Assembly (NCBI RefSeq): GCF_000243115.2
Contig: NZ_CP007035.1
Span: 3,534,001 to 3,598,000 of the forward strand
Reading direction: 5' to 3'
Length of the DNA: 64,000 nucleotides
Source of the DNA: Niabella soli DSM 19437
GTDB lineage: Bacteria; Bacteroidota; Bacteroidia; Chitinophagales; Chitinophagaceae
How positions within the stretch are numbered: position 1 is the first letter of the stretch; the number at the start of each line of letters is the position of its first letter. The position numbers and the translations under genes are program-made. Below, piece by piece: positions 27,843 through 35,534 of this stretch. Below the pieces are notes generated by a model. It saw only the letters and a program-made list of their open reading frames with translations. It made no database searches and was not told the DNA's origin.

Positions 27843-28571
27843 CTAACGATTTAAAAATGCAGTGGCCTTTTCCAGGTCTTCAGGCGTATCAATGGCGAGG
27901 GTTACGTAATCGGTTTCCGCCATGTAGATGGCTACATCATTTTCGAGGAAGCGCAACTGCTCCAGCTTCTCTGCCTTTTCCAGCTCTGTTTGCGGCCAGG
28001 TGGTAAAGTTGAGCAACGCCGCTTTTCTGAAGGCATAAACGCCAATATGTAAATAATAGGGAATAACAGCGTCTTCGTCTCTTTTAAAGGGGATGACACT
28101 TCTGCTGAAATATAATGCCTTTCCGTTTTTGGCAGTCACCACTTTTACGGCGTTGGGATTCTGCGCCGCTGTTGCATCCGGAAAAAGTCGCATCAATGAT
28201 CCTACCTGGACTTCCGGTTTGTCAAACAGCGCCACGATTTTTTGAAGCGGTTCCGTTTGTATAAAAGGCTCATCACCCTGTACATTTACGATCACGGCTG
28301 CGTCCATATCCCGCACCGCTTCTGCAATACGGTCGGTGCCGCTTTCATGCTGCCCAATGCTCATTATTGCCTTTCCGCCCCGGCCGGTAATTTCATCATA
28401 AATAATGGTGCTGTCGGTCACAACAAAAACGGCATCAAACAGCCCACTTTTCATAACCGCCTCGTAGGTGTGCACAATAACGGGTTTATCGCCCAGCAAC
28501 TGCATCAGCTTGGCCGGAAACCGGGTGGCAGCATACCGGGCTGGGATCACTGCAATTATTTTTTGCTTCAT
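27843..28571 (-). CDS. kdsB: 3-deoxy-manno-octulosonate cytidylyltransferase
   Basis: 242-residue cytoplasmic enzyme that activates Kdo as CMP-Kdo for lipopolysaccharide core synthesis. The nucleotide-binding start IPARYAATRFPAKLM, then VVTDS, SGTDR and NVQGDEP are all family hallmarks, and the length is standard. A TACTTTTG box (28576-28583) ends only 4 bases before the ATG, suggesting its own near-leaderless promoter. corA follows 3 bases after the stop. The toxin gene upstream ends 19 bases away. Confidence 0.96.
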   Translation of the reverse strand: MKQKIIAVIPARYAATRFPAKLMQLLGDKPVIVHTYEAVMKSGLFDAVFVVTDSTIIYDEITGRGGKAIMSIGQHESGTDRIAEAVRDMDAAVIVNVQGDEPFIQTEPLQKIVALFDKPEVQVGSLMRLFPDATAAQNPNAVKVVTAKNGKALYFSRSVIPFKRDEDAVIPYYLHIGVYAFRKAALLNFTTWPQTELEKAEKLEQLRFLENDVAIYMAETDYVTLAIDTPEDLEKATAFLNR

Positions 28572-28590
28572 TGCTCAAAAGTAGGAAAGA

Positions 28591-28890
28591 CTAATAATTC
28601 TTTGGATTCATACTTGTATGTCGCAACCGGATGATAAAAACTTCCCCCGGTTCAGCATAATAAACAACCCGGTATTTCAATACTTCAAAGTATAAATAGT
28701 GACCGTCGTTATCTTTTTTATAGGGATCTTTTCGATGGACAACTTTATCGTCGGCCAACGCTCCTACTTTTTCTAATATTTTTTCTTTTACCTTTTCTGC
28801 GTTATGAGGAGAATCCTGGCGGATGTATTCAATGGCTGCGTTAAATTGACGGATCGCACTTTTGGTCCAGGTTACTTTCCGTTTTATCAT
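28591..28890 (-). CDS. ParE/RelE-family toxin
   Basis: 99-residue basic protein of the RelE/ParE fold. It starts WTKSAIRQFNAAIEYIRQDS, the helical hairpin typical of ParE. The strands YRVVYYAEPGEVFIIRLRHT close the sheet, and the C-terminus is short. The start codon directly abuts the stop codon of the upstream antitoxin gene, the usual type II toxin-antitoxin arrangement. Whether it hits gyrase (ParE) or ribosome-bound mRNA (RelE) cannot be decided. The ParE-like N-terminus makes gyrase somewhat more likely. Confidence 0.85.
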   Translation of the reverse strand: MIKRKVTWTKSAIRQFNAAIEYIRQDSPHNAEKVKEKILEKVGALADDKVVHRKDPYKKDNDGHYLYFEVLKYRVVYYAEPGEVFIIRLRHTSMNPKNY

Positions 28891-29121
28891 TTACCAGCTT
28901 TTTGCCATTTTTATCACCTCCTCGTGACTGTGAACGGCCCCACCCTTAACGTCTGTCATTGCCTCCTCCAGTTCTTTATTATATTGTTCAATGCTGATAG
29001 GCTCAGGAGCGGGTTGGCGGCCCTTTAAAAAGGTTTTCAGCATTTGTACCACGGATTTCTTTTCCGCTTCATTCAACCGGGTGAAATAATTGAACATTTC
29101 TTTATCCAATACGCTTGCCAT
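28891..29121 (-). CDS. Antitoxin partner of the ParE-like toxin
   Basis: 76-residue acidic protein (ATG at 29121, MASVLDKEMF). It is helical in appearance, with LNEAEKKSVVQMLKTFL in the first half and EEVIKMAKSW at the end. It has no recognisable ribbon-helix-helix or HTH motif, but its place directly before the toxin with zero spacing supports the antitoxin role. An upstream in-frame TTG at 29139 would add six residues and overlap the -7 box, so ATG is preferred. Confidence 0.75.
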   Translation of the reverse strand: MASVLDKEMFNYFTRLNEAEKKSVVQMLKTFLKGRQPAPEPISIEQYNKELEEAMTDVKGGAVHSHEEVIKMAKSW

Positions 29122-29136
29122 AATATTCGCTTTATA

Positions 29137-29144
29137 CAAATTTA
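29137..29144 (-). promoter_or_regulatory. -7 box (TAAATTTG) of the toxin-antitoxin pair
   Basis: Exact TAnnTTTG on the minus strand, 15 bases before the antitoxin ATG. It lies in the 44-base gap after the hydroxylase gene. No clear -33 box. Confidence 0.4.
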
Positions 29145-29165
29145 ACTTTAATAGTTGAAATGACC

Positions 29166-30008
29166 TTATTGGTCGTTCAGGGTCGAATTGCTGTCTTTTT
29201 TAACAAAAGGATCCTTCAGCAGGGCCATAAAGTCTTCATCCTTAGCATTATCGTAATACCGATCCAGCCCATATTTTATCTGAGAGGGCGCTAATTCAGA
29301 ATAGGTGCCCAACATACGGTCCCAGAAGGAAAACACTGCGCCGTAGTTACTATCCGTATAGGGCTGTTTCCAGTGATGATGCACTTTGTGCATATTGGGC
29401 GAGATCAATATATAACTGATGGCTCTGTCTAATTTGGAATTTAAACTGATATTAGCATGTGTGAATGCTGTGGTAACCACTACCAGGGTTTGATAGATCA
29501 TAACACTGTACATCGGAGCGCCGCTGATGAAGATCAATAAAAGAAAAAAAAGACCGCGTAAAAAACTATCCCCCGGATGATGGCGCAGCCCGGTGGTTAC
29601 GTCAACCTTATTATCACTGTGGTGTACCAGATGGTATCGCCACAAATATGCCTGTTTATGCATGACCCAGTGTACCAGCCAACTGCTGAAATCCAATGCC
29701 AGTACCCCGATAACAACCGCACCCCACACCCCGGAATGCAACCAGTATACCAGGCCAAAACCGGTATTCCTGCACCAATCGGAGAGCAATACGATCAATA
29801 CCGCCAGCGCGGTGTGGATGATGAGGTGCATGACCGTAAATCCGAAATTGACCAATGCATGGGAAAACTTGGTTTTCCGGTATTTTAAATGAAATAAAGG
29901 AATGGCGCCTTCGATGATCCAGAAGAACAGGAGCCCTCCTGCCAGCAGGGCCATCCGCTCCAGCGGGCGTTGTTCCAGTGTTGAAAAATAGGTTATCATT
30001 CCATTCAT
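29166..30008 (-). CDS. Fatty acid hydroxylase/sterol desaturase-family membrane protein
   Basis: 280-residue integral membrane di-iron protein. It has four or more hydrophobic helices and the family's histidine clusters: HWVMHKQ, HLVHHSDNK, GLRHHPGD, and HKVHHHW with flanking NYG. The enzyme would hydroxylate or desaturate a lipid at the membrane. Its ATG overlaps the stop of the DUF2007 gene (ATGA type), so the two are translationally coupled. A second member of the family lies at 40569. True substrates in Bacteroidota are mostly untested; sterol is unlikely, and fatty acyl chains or sulfonolipid-type lipids are possible. Confidence 0.88.
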   Translation of the reverse strand: MNGMITYFSTLEQRPLERMALLAGGLLFFWIIEGAIPLFHLKYRKTKFSHALVNFGFTVMHLIIHTALAVLIVLLSDWCRNTGFGLVYWLHSGVWGAVVIGVLALDFSSWLVHWVMHKQAYLWRYHLVHHSDNKVDVTTGLRHHPGDSFLRGLFFLLLIFISGAPMYSVMIYQTLVVVTTAFTHANISLNSKLDRAISYILISPNMHKVHHHWKQPYTDSNYGAVFSFWDRMLGTYSELAPSQIKYGLDRYYDNAKDEDFMALLKDPFVKKDSNSTLNDQ

Positions 30009-30424
30009 GGGGCCTCCTTTTTCGTTTCGGGGTCTTCAAACTCGAACCCGCAATCAAAGCAATGGTATACTTTGTCAACAGCCATCTGTGCTCCTCCAAA
30101 CCGCACCATGCTTATAAAAGTTGCCAGCCAGGTGGATGATTTTCTGGGAGTGGTGATGTACTCCACGTTGGTGGATCCGCAATTGGGACAGGGGTTTTGT
30201 TCCTGGAATTGTTGTTTTGTGGTCCTTAGTATTTCCACTGCCCGCCCGATCTGCGGCGCAGCCACCATCAGTTTTATACCTCCTATGGCATTGATGAGGC
30301 CGGGATGAACAGCAATGGTGTTCTCGTCCTTCAGCCAGCAATTAATGTCTTCGCTCAGCAAATTTCCCAATGCCAGGTGGGCGTCAATATAATTGTCATA
30401 TGTAGCTGCAACAACAAAGTTCAT
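30005..30424 (-). CDS. DUF2007-domain protein with C-terminal zinc ribbon
   Basis: 139-residue cytoplasmic protein. The N-terminal ~70 residues match the DUF2007 (GlnB-like fold, putative signal transducer) pattern: a first strand VVAATYDN, then LLSEDINCWLKDE and GGIKLMVAAPQIGRAVEIL. A zinc ribbon follows, with CPNC (about residue 78) and CFDC (about residue 124). It overlaps the hydroxylase downstream by 4 bases, suggesting a shared function such as regulating that enzyme (inference). Confidence 0.82.
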   Translation of the reverse strand: MNFVVAATYDNYIDAHLALGNLLSEDINCWLKDENTIAVHPGLINAIGGIKLMVAAPQIGRAVEILRTTKQQFQEQNPCPNCGSTNVEYITTPRKSSTWLATFISMVRFGGAQMAVDKVYHCFDCGFEFEDPETKKEAP

Positions 30425-30467
30425 ATATTAAAGTTATTGCAGTATCTTAAATAAAAAATGTTTTAGT

Positions 30468-30475
30468 TACATTTG
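30468..30475 (+). promoter_or_regulatory. -7 box (TACATTTG) before the B12 riboswitch
   Basis: Exact TAnnTTTG match about 30 bases ahead of the cobalamin riboswitch core and divergent from the DUF2007 gene. No TTTG box at 19-base spacing. Confidence 0.5.
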
Positions 30476-30504
30476 CCTCCTAAGTTCTTTCATTTTTCAT
30501 CAAC

Positions 30505-30670
30505 CGGAAAGGGTCCTTAATGAAGATTAGGGATAATAGGGAATCGTGTTTCAATCACGAGCTGTCGCGCAACTGTAATCAGCCAAAGGCGTTGCCCATG
30601 TAATATCCACTGTCCTGTTAAAAGGGATGGGAAGGATGGTAAACGCCGCTGTAAGCCAGGAGACCTGCCT
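30505..30670 (+). promoter_or_regulatory. Cobalamin (B12) riboswitch controlling metE
   Basis: Conserved blocks appear in order: GGATAATAGGGAATC (30531-30545), a P5-type hairpin GAATCGTG...CACGAG, GCTGTCGCGCAACTGTAATC (30561-30580), CCACTG (30607-30612), GGGAAGGATGG (30629-30639), and the B12 box AGCCAGGAGACCTGCC (30654-30669). Outer boundaries are approximate. Adenosyl- or methylcobalamin binding is expected to repress metE, so that B12-dependent methionine synthase takes over when B12 is present. This is a well-established arrangement for metE. Confidence 0.95.
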
Positions 30671-30818
30671 TTTCCGTAGGAACAATGCTTTCGCGGTTTG
30701 AAGCAACGATCAGTATGGTGCCTGTTCTTTTGCAACGGAATATTCCTTGCCTATCTCCGTCGGCAGCATCAGCTATTTTTACTTTTACCATAGTACAGCA
30801 TTGCGAAATCTGCAAGGG

Positions 30819-30851
30819 CTTTTAACTTATCATTCATTTAAAAGTTAAAAG
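30819..30851 (+). promoter_or_regulatory. Hairpin directly before the metE start codon
   Basis: CTTTTAACTT (30819-30828) and AAGTTAAAAG (30842-30851) form a perfect 10-bp stem with a 13-base loop, ending 3 bases before the ATG at 30855. It lies about 150 bases after the B12 box. It may be part of the expression platform acting on translation initiation (inference). Confidence 0.55.
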
Positions 30852-30854
30852 AAA

Positions 30855-33182
30855 ATGCAAACGCACAACCTCGGCTACCCGCGTATTGGTAGCAACCGGG
30901 AACTAAAAAAAGCCTGCGAACAGTATTGGCAACGCAGGATCGACGGCCGCCAACTGGAACAAACAGCCAGAGCCATCCGCAACAACAACTGGCAACTTCA
31001 AAAAGACGCCGGCATTGATCTTATCCCGGTAAATGATTTTTCGTTCTACGACCAGGTGCTGGACACCTGCCTGATGACGGGCGCTATTCCTGAACGCTAC
31101 CATCCCCTGATGGAACGGGAGCGCTTAAACGATCTGGATCTGTTCTTTGCGATGGCAAGAGGGTATCAGCAAAACGGATATGATCTTACGGCAATGGAAA
31201 TGACTAAGTGGTTTGATACCAACTACCACTATATCGTACCTGAATTCAGGAAAGATCAAAAATTCTCTTTCTTTAATCAAACTGTAATACACCAGTTTAT
31301 CGAAGCAAAGAAAGCAGGTTATGCCGCAAAACCTGTGTTGATCGGACCGGTAACCTTTCTGCTGTCTGGAAAAGAAAAAGAAGCAGGCTTTCATCGTATT
31401 GATCTGCTAAAAAATCTGCTACCGGTATATATTGAAGTGCTGGAAAAACTGGATGCCTGCGGCGCTTTTTATGTGCAACTGGATGAACCTTGTTTGGCGC
31501 TGGATCTTTCCAGGGAAGAACAACAAGCGCTTATTATTGCATACACCACGCTTCAGAAGCGCGTACCGAATATTAAAATTATTTTGACCAATTACTTTGA
31601 TTGTTTTGGAAAGAACCTGGAAACGGCCCTCAGTCTTCCGGTACATACATTGCACGTCGACCTGGTGCGCTGCCCTTCGCAATTAGATGATATCCTGGCT
31701 ACCGGGTTCGTCAATGCCCGAACACATTTGTCTCTTGGAATTGTGGACGGCAGAAATATCTGGAAAAATAATTTTCAGCGATCCCTTACCCTTATTGAAA
31801 CCGCAAAACAAAAGATCGGAGCCGATCGGATCTGGCTGGCTCCTTCCTGCTCCCTTTTGCATGTGCCCTGCGATCTGGATATGGAAACAGAGGAAAAAAA
31901 TCTTACCGGGGAAATCAAACAGTGGGTGGCCTTTGCCAAACAAAAGCTGGCAGAAGTGGCAGTGCTGAAACAAATAGCAACAAGTCCGGACAAGCCCAAT
32001 TCAAAAGCACTCCTGGCAGAGAATACGCGCTGTATCGAGGCCCGCAACACCTCCTCATTGATCCATAATCAGCAGGTGAAAGCACGTGTAACGGCTATCA
32101 CCGCTTCGGATGCTGAAAGAAAAAGCTCTTTTCCCATAAGAAAAGAAAAACAACAGGAGCTGGATCTTCCGCTTTTTGCCACCACCACGATCGGTTCTTT
32201 TCCTCAGACAAAAGAGATACGTAACTGGCGGGCACAGTGGAAAAAGCAACAGCTTTCTGATACGGATTATAATCAACTGCTGCAAGAAGCGACCAATAAG
32301 GCCATTCAATGGCAGGAGACGATCGGGCTGGACGTGTTGGTACACGGGGAGTTTGAGCGTAATGACATGGTGGAATATTTTGGCGAACAGCTGGCGGGCT
32401 TTGCCTTTACCCAAAATGGCTGGGTACAGAGCTACGGCAGCCGCTGTGTAAAACCTCCTGTGCTCTACGGCGATGTATGCCGCCCCAGGCCCATGACCGT
32501 TGGATGGAGTGCCTACGCCCAATCACTGACCGGCAAGCCTGTAAAGGGAATGCTTACAGGGCCCGTCACTATTTTGCAGTGGAGCTTTGTACGCGATGAT
32601 CAGCCCCGCAGCGTTACCTGCAACCAGATTGCACTGGCCATCCGTGATGAAGTGTTGGATCTGGAAAAAGCGGGTATAAAAATCATCCAGATTGATGAGC
32701 CGGCGATAAGGGAAGGGTTACCTTTAAGAAAGGAACAACAGCCGGAGTACCTGAAGTGGGCAGTAACAGCCTTTCGCATTACATCTGCCGGTGTTCAGGA
32801 TAAAACACAGATCCATACACATATGTGTTATTCAGAATTCAATGATATTATTGATCATATTGCTGCAATGGATGCGGACGTGATCACGATAGAGACCTCG
32901 CGCTCCCAAATGGAGCTGCTGGATGCCTTTGCTTCATTTGAATATCCGAACGATATCGGGCCAGGCGTATATGATATTCACGCGCCCCGTGTTCCGTCAA
33001 AAGAAGAAATGATGGGACTGATGGAAAAGGCGTTAACTTATATTCCGGCGGAACGCCTGTGGGTAAATCCCGACTGTGGTTTAAAAACGCGCGGCTGGGA
33101 AGAGACTTCCCAGGCATTGATTGCAATGGTCCAAGCAGCAAAAACATTGCGTAAAAAAATAAACGCTCCTGTCCCGGAATAA
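30855..33182 (+). CDS. metE: Cobalamin-independent methionine synthase
   Basis: 775-residue cytoplasmic enzyme that transfers a methyl group from 5-methyltetrahydrofolate polyglutamate to homocysteine. Both MetE barrels are present. The N-terminal half opens with NLGYPRIGSNRELKKA, and the catalytic half holds TTIGSFPQT. Zinc ligands are His656, Cys658, Glu680 and Cys741, with exactly the 2-22-61 spacing of E. coli MetE. Expression is governed by the cobalamin riboswitch in the leader, which implies that the cell also has a B12-dependent enzyme (metH) elsewhere. A small CWC protein gene starts 2 bases after the stop. Confidence 0.98.
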   Translation: MQTHNLGYPRIGSNRELKKACEQYWQRRIDGRQLEQTARAIRNNNWQLQKDAGIDLIPVNDFSFYDQVLDTCLMTGAIPERYHPLMERERLNDLDLFFAMARGYQQNGYDLTAMEMTKWFDTNYHYIVPEFRKDQKFSFFNQTVIHQFIEAKKAGYAAKPVLIGPVTFLLSGKEKEAGFHRIDLLKNLLPVYIEVLEKLDACGAFYVQLDEPCLALDLSREEQQALIIAYTTLQKRVPNIKIILTNYFDCFGKNLETALSLPVHTLHVDLVRCPSQLDDILATGFVNARTHLSLGIVDGRNIWKNNFQRSLTLIETAKQKIGADRIWLAPSCSLLHVPCDLDMETEEKNLTGEIKQWVAFAKQKLAEVAVLKQIATSPDKPNSKALLAENTRCIEARNTSSLIHNQQVKARVTAITASDAERKSSFPIRKEKQQELDLPLFATTTIGSFPQTKEIRNWRAQWKKQQLSDTDYNQLLQEATNKAIQWQETIGLDVLVHGEFERNDMVEYFGEQLAGFAFTQNGWVQSYGSRCVKPPVLYGDVCRPRPMTVGWSAYAQSLTGKPVKGMLTGPVTILQWSFVRDDQPRSVTCNQIALAIRDEVLDLEKAGIKIIQIDEPAIREGLPLRKEQQPEYLKWAVTAFRITSAGVQDKTQIHTHMCYSEFNDIIDHIAAMDADVITIETSRSQMELLDAFASFEYPNDIGPGVYDIHAPRVPSKEEMMGLMEKALTYIPAERLWVNPDCGLKTRGWEETSQALIAMVQAAKTLRKKINAPVPE

Positions 33183-33184
33183 TT

Positions 33185-33430
33185 ATGTGTCAGCATGAAG
33201 ATAAATATTGCCCGTGCTGCAAACAACCCTTTGAATGCAAAGTGGGCAGTATTTTGCTTTGTCAGTGCAGCCAGATAAAGCTGACGGCTGCCGAAAGGGA
33301 TTTCATCGGTGAACAATATGATGATTGTCTTTGCAGTAAATGCATGCTTAAAATGAAAGAGCGCTATCATAAGAACCATTTTCAGGACCGACTGAAAAAG
33401 ATCCTGGGTATTTTTTACAGAGGAGACTAA
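33185..33430 (+). CDS. Cysteine-rich CWC family protein
   Basis: 81 residues with ten cysteines arranged as CPCC near residue 9, CKVG, CQC and CLCSKC, the pattern of the CWC family (PF14375). This is probably a small zinc-binding protein. It starts 2 bases after the metE stop and ends just before a strong terminator, so it is almost certainly on the B12-controlled metE transcript. No function is established for the family. The link to zinc-dependent MetE is suggestive only. Confidence 0.85.
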   Translation: MCQHEDKYCPCCKQPFECKVGSILLCQCSQIKLTAAERDFIGEQYDDCLCSKCMLKMKERYHKNHFQDRLKKILGIFYRGD

Positions 33431-33479
33431 GGTCCCCGCCGGTGGCGCAATTAGCTGGTCCGGGCAAAGGAGCTCAAAC

Positions 33480-33518
33480 AAAAAACGCAAAAGCAATTCA
33501 ACTGCTTTTGCGTTTTTT
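33480..33518. terminator. Strong bidirectional intrinsic terminator
   Basis: 16-bp perfect stem: AAAAAACGCAAAAGCA (33480-33495) with TGCTTTTGCGTTTTTT (33503-33518), loop ATTCAAC. The A-run and T-run let it serve both the metE-CWC transcript (plus) and the TPM lipoprotein gene (minus). Confidence 0.95.
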
Positions 33519-33535
33519 ATAACTATTACTGCAGG

Positions 33536-34111
33536 TTATATTTTAATATTCCGCCGGATCGCATCCATAAGGTCATTCAATCCCTTCCAGGCGCCATCAA
33601 AGGCTTGCCCACTGCTTAATACCGGCTGGATGTCCGTTGCAATGATCTGTTCGGCTTCGTTGCGGGGGAGCAGTTTCCCTACAAAAGGACCATAATCAAC
33701 AGCAACCTTTCCAAGGGATTTACTTATGGACAGGACCATGGCTTTATCTGTATTTCCATGAACGCCTTCCCATTCTTTTAAAAGCGCCTGGTTATTATTG
33801 TTAAAATTGCCCCCCGCCACATTATCTGCCGGAAGCGTTACCACCTTTATGGAGATCATATTGCTTCTTTCAAATATGCGCACCAGGCTATCTATTTTGC
33901 TGTTTTGAGCGGGGGTAAACAATTGCTCAAAGTCGTAAGACATATTAATATTCTGCGGTGTTGCGGTCTGCTGTTGGGGATATTTGATCTTTACCTCCCT
34001 GCCGTCAGCATCACGGGAATGAACCGACTCGCTTAACTTTTTACCAGAACTACAGGAGAAAATAGAAAGGGTCATCAATACAAATGCACCCAGAAAAATC
34101 TTTTTTTGCAT
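33536..34111 (-). CDS. TPM-domain lipoprotein
   Basis: 191-residue lipoprotein: signal peptide with lipobox IFSC (Cys20), a short polar linker, then a TPM domain (about residues 60-190). The linker is followed by FTPAQNSKIDSLV; later stretches are TDKAMVLSISKSLGKVAVDYG and LLPRNEAEQII. TPM domains occur in thylakoid and cell-envelope proteins, some with phosphatase activity; the activity here is untested. A TAATTTTG -7 box lies about 32 bases upstream, and the bidirectional terminator follows 18 bases after the stop, so it is a single-gene unit. Confidence 0.85.
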   Translation of the reverse strand: MQKKIFLGAFVLMTLSIFSCSSGKKLSESVHSRDADGREVKIKYPQQQTATPQNINMSYDFEQLFTPAQNSKIDSLVRIFERSNMISIKVVTLPADNVAGGNFNNNNQALLKEWEGVHGNTDKAMVLSISKSLGKVAVDYGPFVGKLLPRNEAEQIIATDIQPVLSSGQAFDGAWKGLNDLMDAIRRNIKI

Positions 34112-34142
34112 AAATCAATTTTTAGTTTGCCAAAGGCTGCCG

Positions 34143-34150
34143 CAAAATTA
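34143..34150 (-). promoter_or_regulatory. -7 box (TAATTTTG) of the TPM lipoprotein gene
   Basis: Exact TAnnTTTG on the minus strand, 31 bases before the ATG. No TTTG at the 19-base spacing. Confidence 0.45.
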
Positions 34151-34266
34151 ATGGAAATGAAAGGGCTGATTTATTTATTTAACAAAAGACCAATATAAAA
34201 AGAAAATCTTGTTAAAAATTTTGTGCGAGCCATTAATGCAGCTTAACAAAATGAAAACAGGGCGGT

Positions 34267-35436
34267 TTATTGCGCCTGCGTTAAGGCGGCATACTCCAGC
34301 AGTAACAAATTATCATAGGCCGGGCAATAGTAATAAAACACACCGATCTTTGTTGCACCCAATATGCTTTTGAACGGATTGGGGGCAATGGAGGTCATAT
34401 TTGCAATAAAAAAACTAAAAAGATCACTTTCTATTGGATCGATAGTGAAGCATTGCCCATTCAGCAGGTTTGCGGCCAGCTCGCCCCAACGTAAAAGTGC
34501 CGTACTTAAAATGACCTGGTCCTGGGTATTTTTTGATCGCCTCAGCAGCTTTTTTGCCGTTTTTACGAGCAGGGGTTTATACAATTCCAGTTCCGGAATA
34601 GGTTTTAATGCCATCAACCGCGCCAGGTGATAAAGAATAACCGGGGTTCGCTTATAATGGGGCGAGATATAAGCGGGCCTTGAAATGATGGCCTTACTTT
34701 TAATACTGTTTTCAAGTAGCCGCAGGCTGGCAGAGTCGGCAATTGTCCAGTTTAAATGATATCGCTGCACCATGTACAGCACATTGGCAAGCACGGATAC
34801 GTCAAAATCGATGGGCATTTTTTTACCATACCAGGTCGAATAGGCGGGCAGGTGGCGGTATCTTTTGAGGGTGTTCTTTATCTTTCCTGACCGGGTATTG
34901 ATATACTGCTGCATGGAATCATGCGCCTGCTTCGCCAGCGCAGGAGGAGCGTCAAGCGCCAGTAAGATAATGCTGGTATCGTCCAGATCATCCGGAATCG
35001 ATTCTGTTTGATCCATCCAGTTCAGCCAGCCGCCGTTGGGGAAAACTTTAACCGTATCTGTTGGCCAGAAATTGTAGGAGATCCGCCCCGTCCGGTTTAA
35101 AAACTTATTAAAAACAGGGCGGGTTTTTTCAATGATCGCCGTTGCCATCTGCTGCTGGTAAGGCGTTAAACGGGATTGTATCGTACGCAGCGTGAGCGCA
35201 ACCAGCCCGGTGAAAAAAGGATTTATATCTGCTTTCCACCTGGTTTTATTAAGGGCATACATGCGGTAGGAAGGAAAAGCGCCGGCAGGGAAAATGTCAT
35301 TTTCTTTTACCTGGAGGGCCGCTATTCGTTTCAGCAGCCGGTAGGAAGTTAATGTATCATTCGCCTTGCCGGCAATGGTCGCTGCAAGCAACGCCATACA
35401 AAAAATAGCAGTTTTTAAAATACGATATACACACAT
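34267..35436 (-). CDS. Exported protein with a DLDDTS motif, probable alpha/alpha toroid
   Basis: 389 residues, not recognised as a named family. A signal peptide (residues 1-25, TIAGKAN) predicts periplasmic location. The body is helix-rich with repeating aromatic and Leu patterns. Residues 148-155 read PDDLDDTS, which includes a DxDD triplet in the style of class II terpene cyclases and other alpha/alpha-toroid proteins. It also contains FPNGGWLNW just before that motif and HYKRTPVILYHLARL later on. It lies next to dnaN on the same strand (98 bases away). An enzyme of the toroid superfamily acting on an envelope lipid or glycan is possible, but the function is unknown. Confidence 0.75.
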   Translation of the reverse strand: MCVYRILKTAIFCMALLAATIAGKANDTLTSYRLLKRIAALQVKENDIFPAGAFPSYRMYALNKTRWKADINPFFTGLVALTLRTIQSRLTPYQQQMATAIIEKTRPVFNKFLNRTGRISYNFWPTDTVKVFPNGGWLNWMDQTESIPDDLDDTSIILLALDAPPALAKQAHDSMQQYINTRSGKIKNTLKRYRHLPAYSTWYGKKMPIDFDVSVLANVLYMVQRYHLNWTIADSASLRLLENSIKSKAIISRPAYISPHYKRTPVILYHLARLMALKPIPELELYKPLLVKTAKKLLRRSKNTQDQVILSTALLRWGELAANLLNGQCFTIDPIESDLFSFFIANMTSIAPNPFKSILGATKIGVFYYYCPAYDNLLLLEYAALTQAQ

Positions 35437-35534
35437 AAGGCGAACTCAGGCGCAATATGCACGGCGCTGTTTACGTATATAGCCTACGCTGGCTTGTGGA
35501 ATGGAATGTGGCGTTGCCGAAATGCTTCTTCTAA

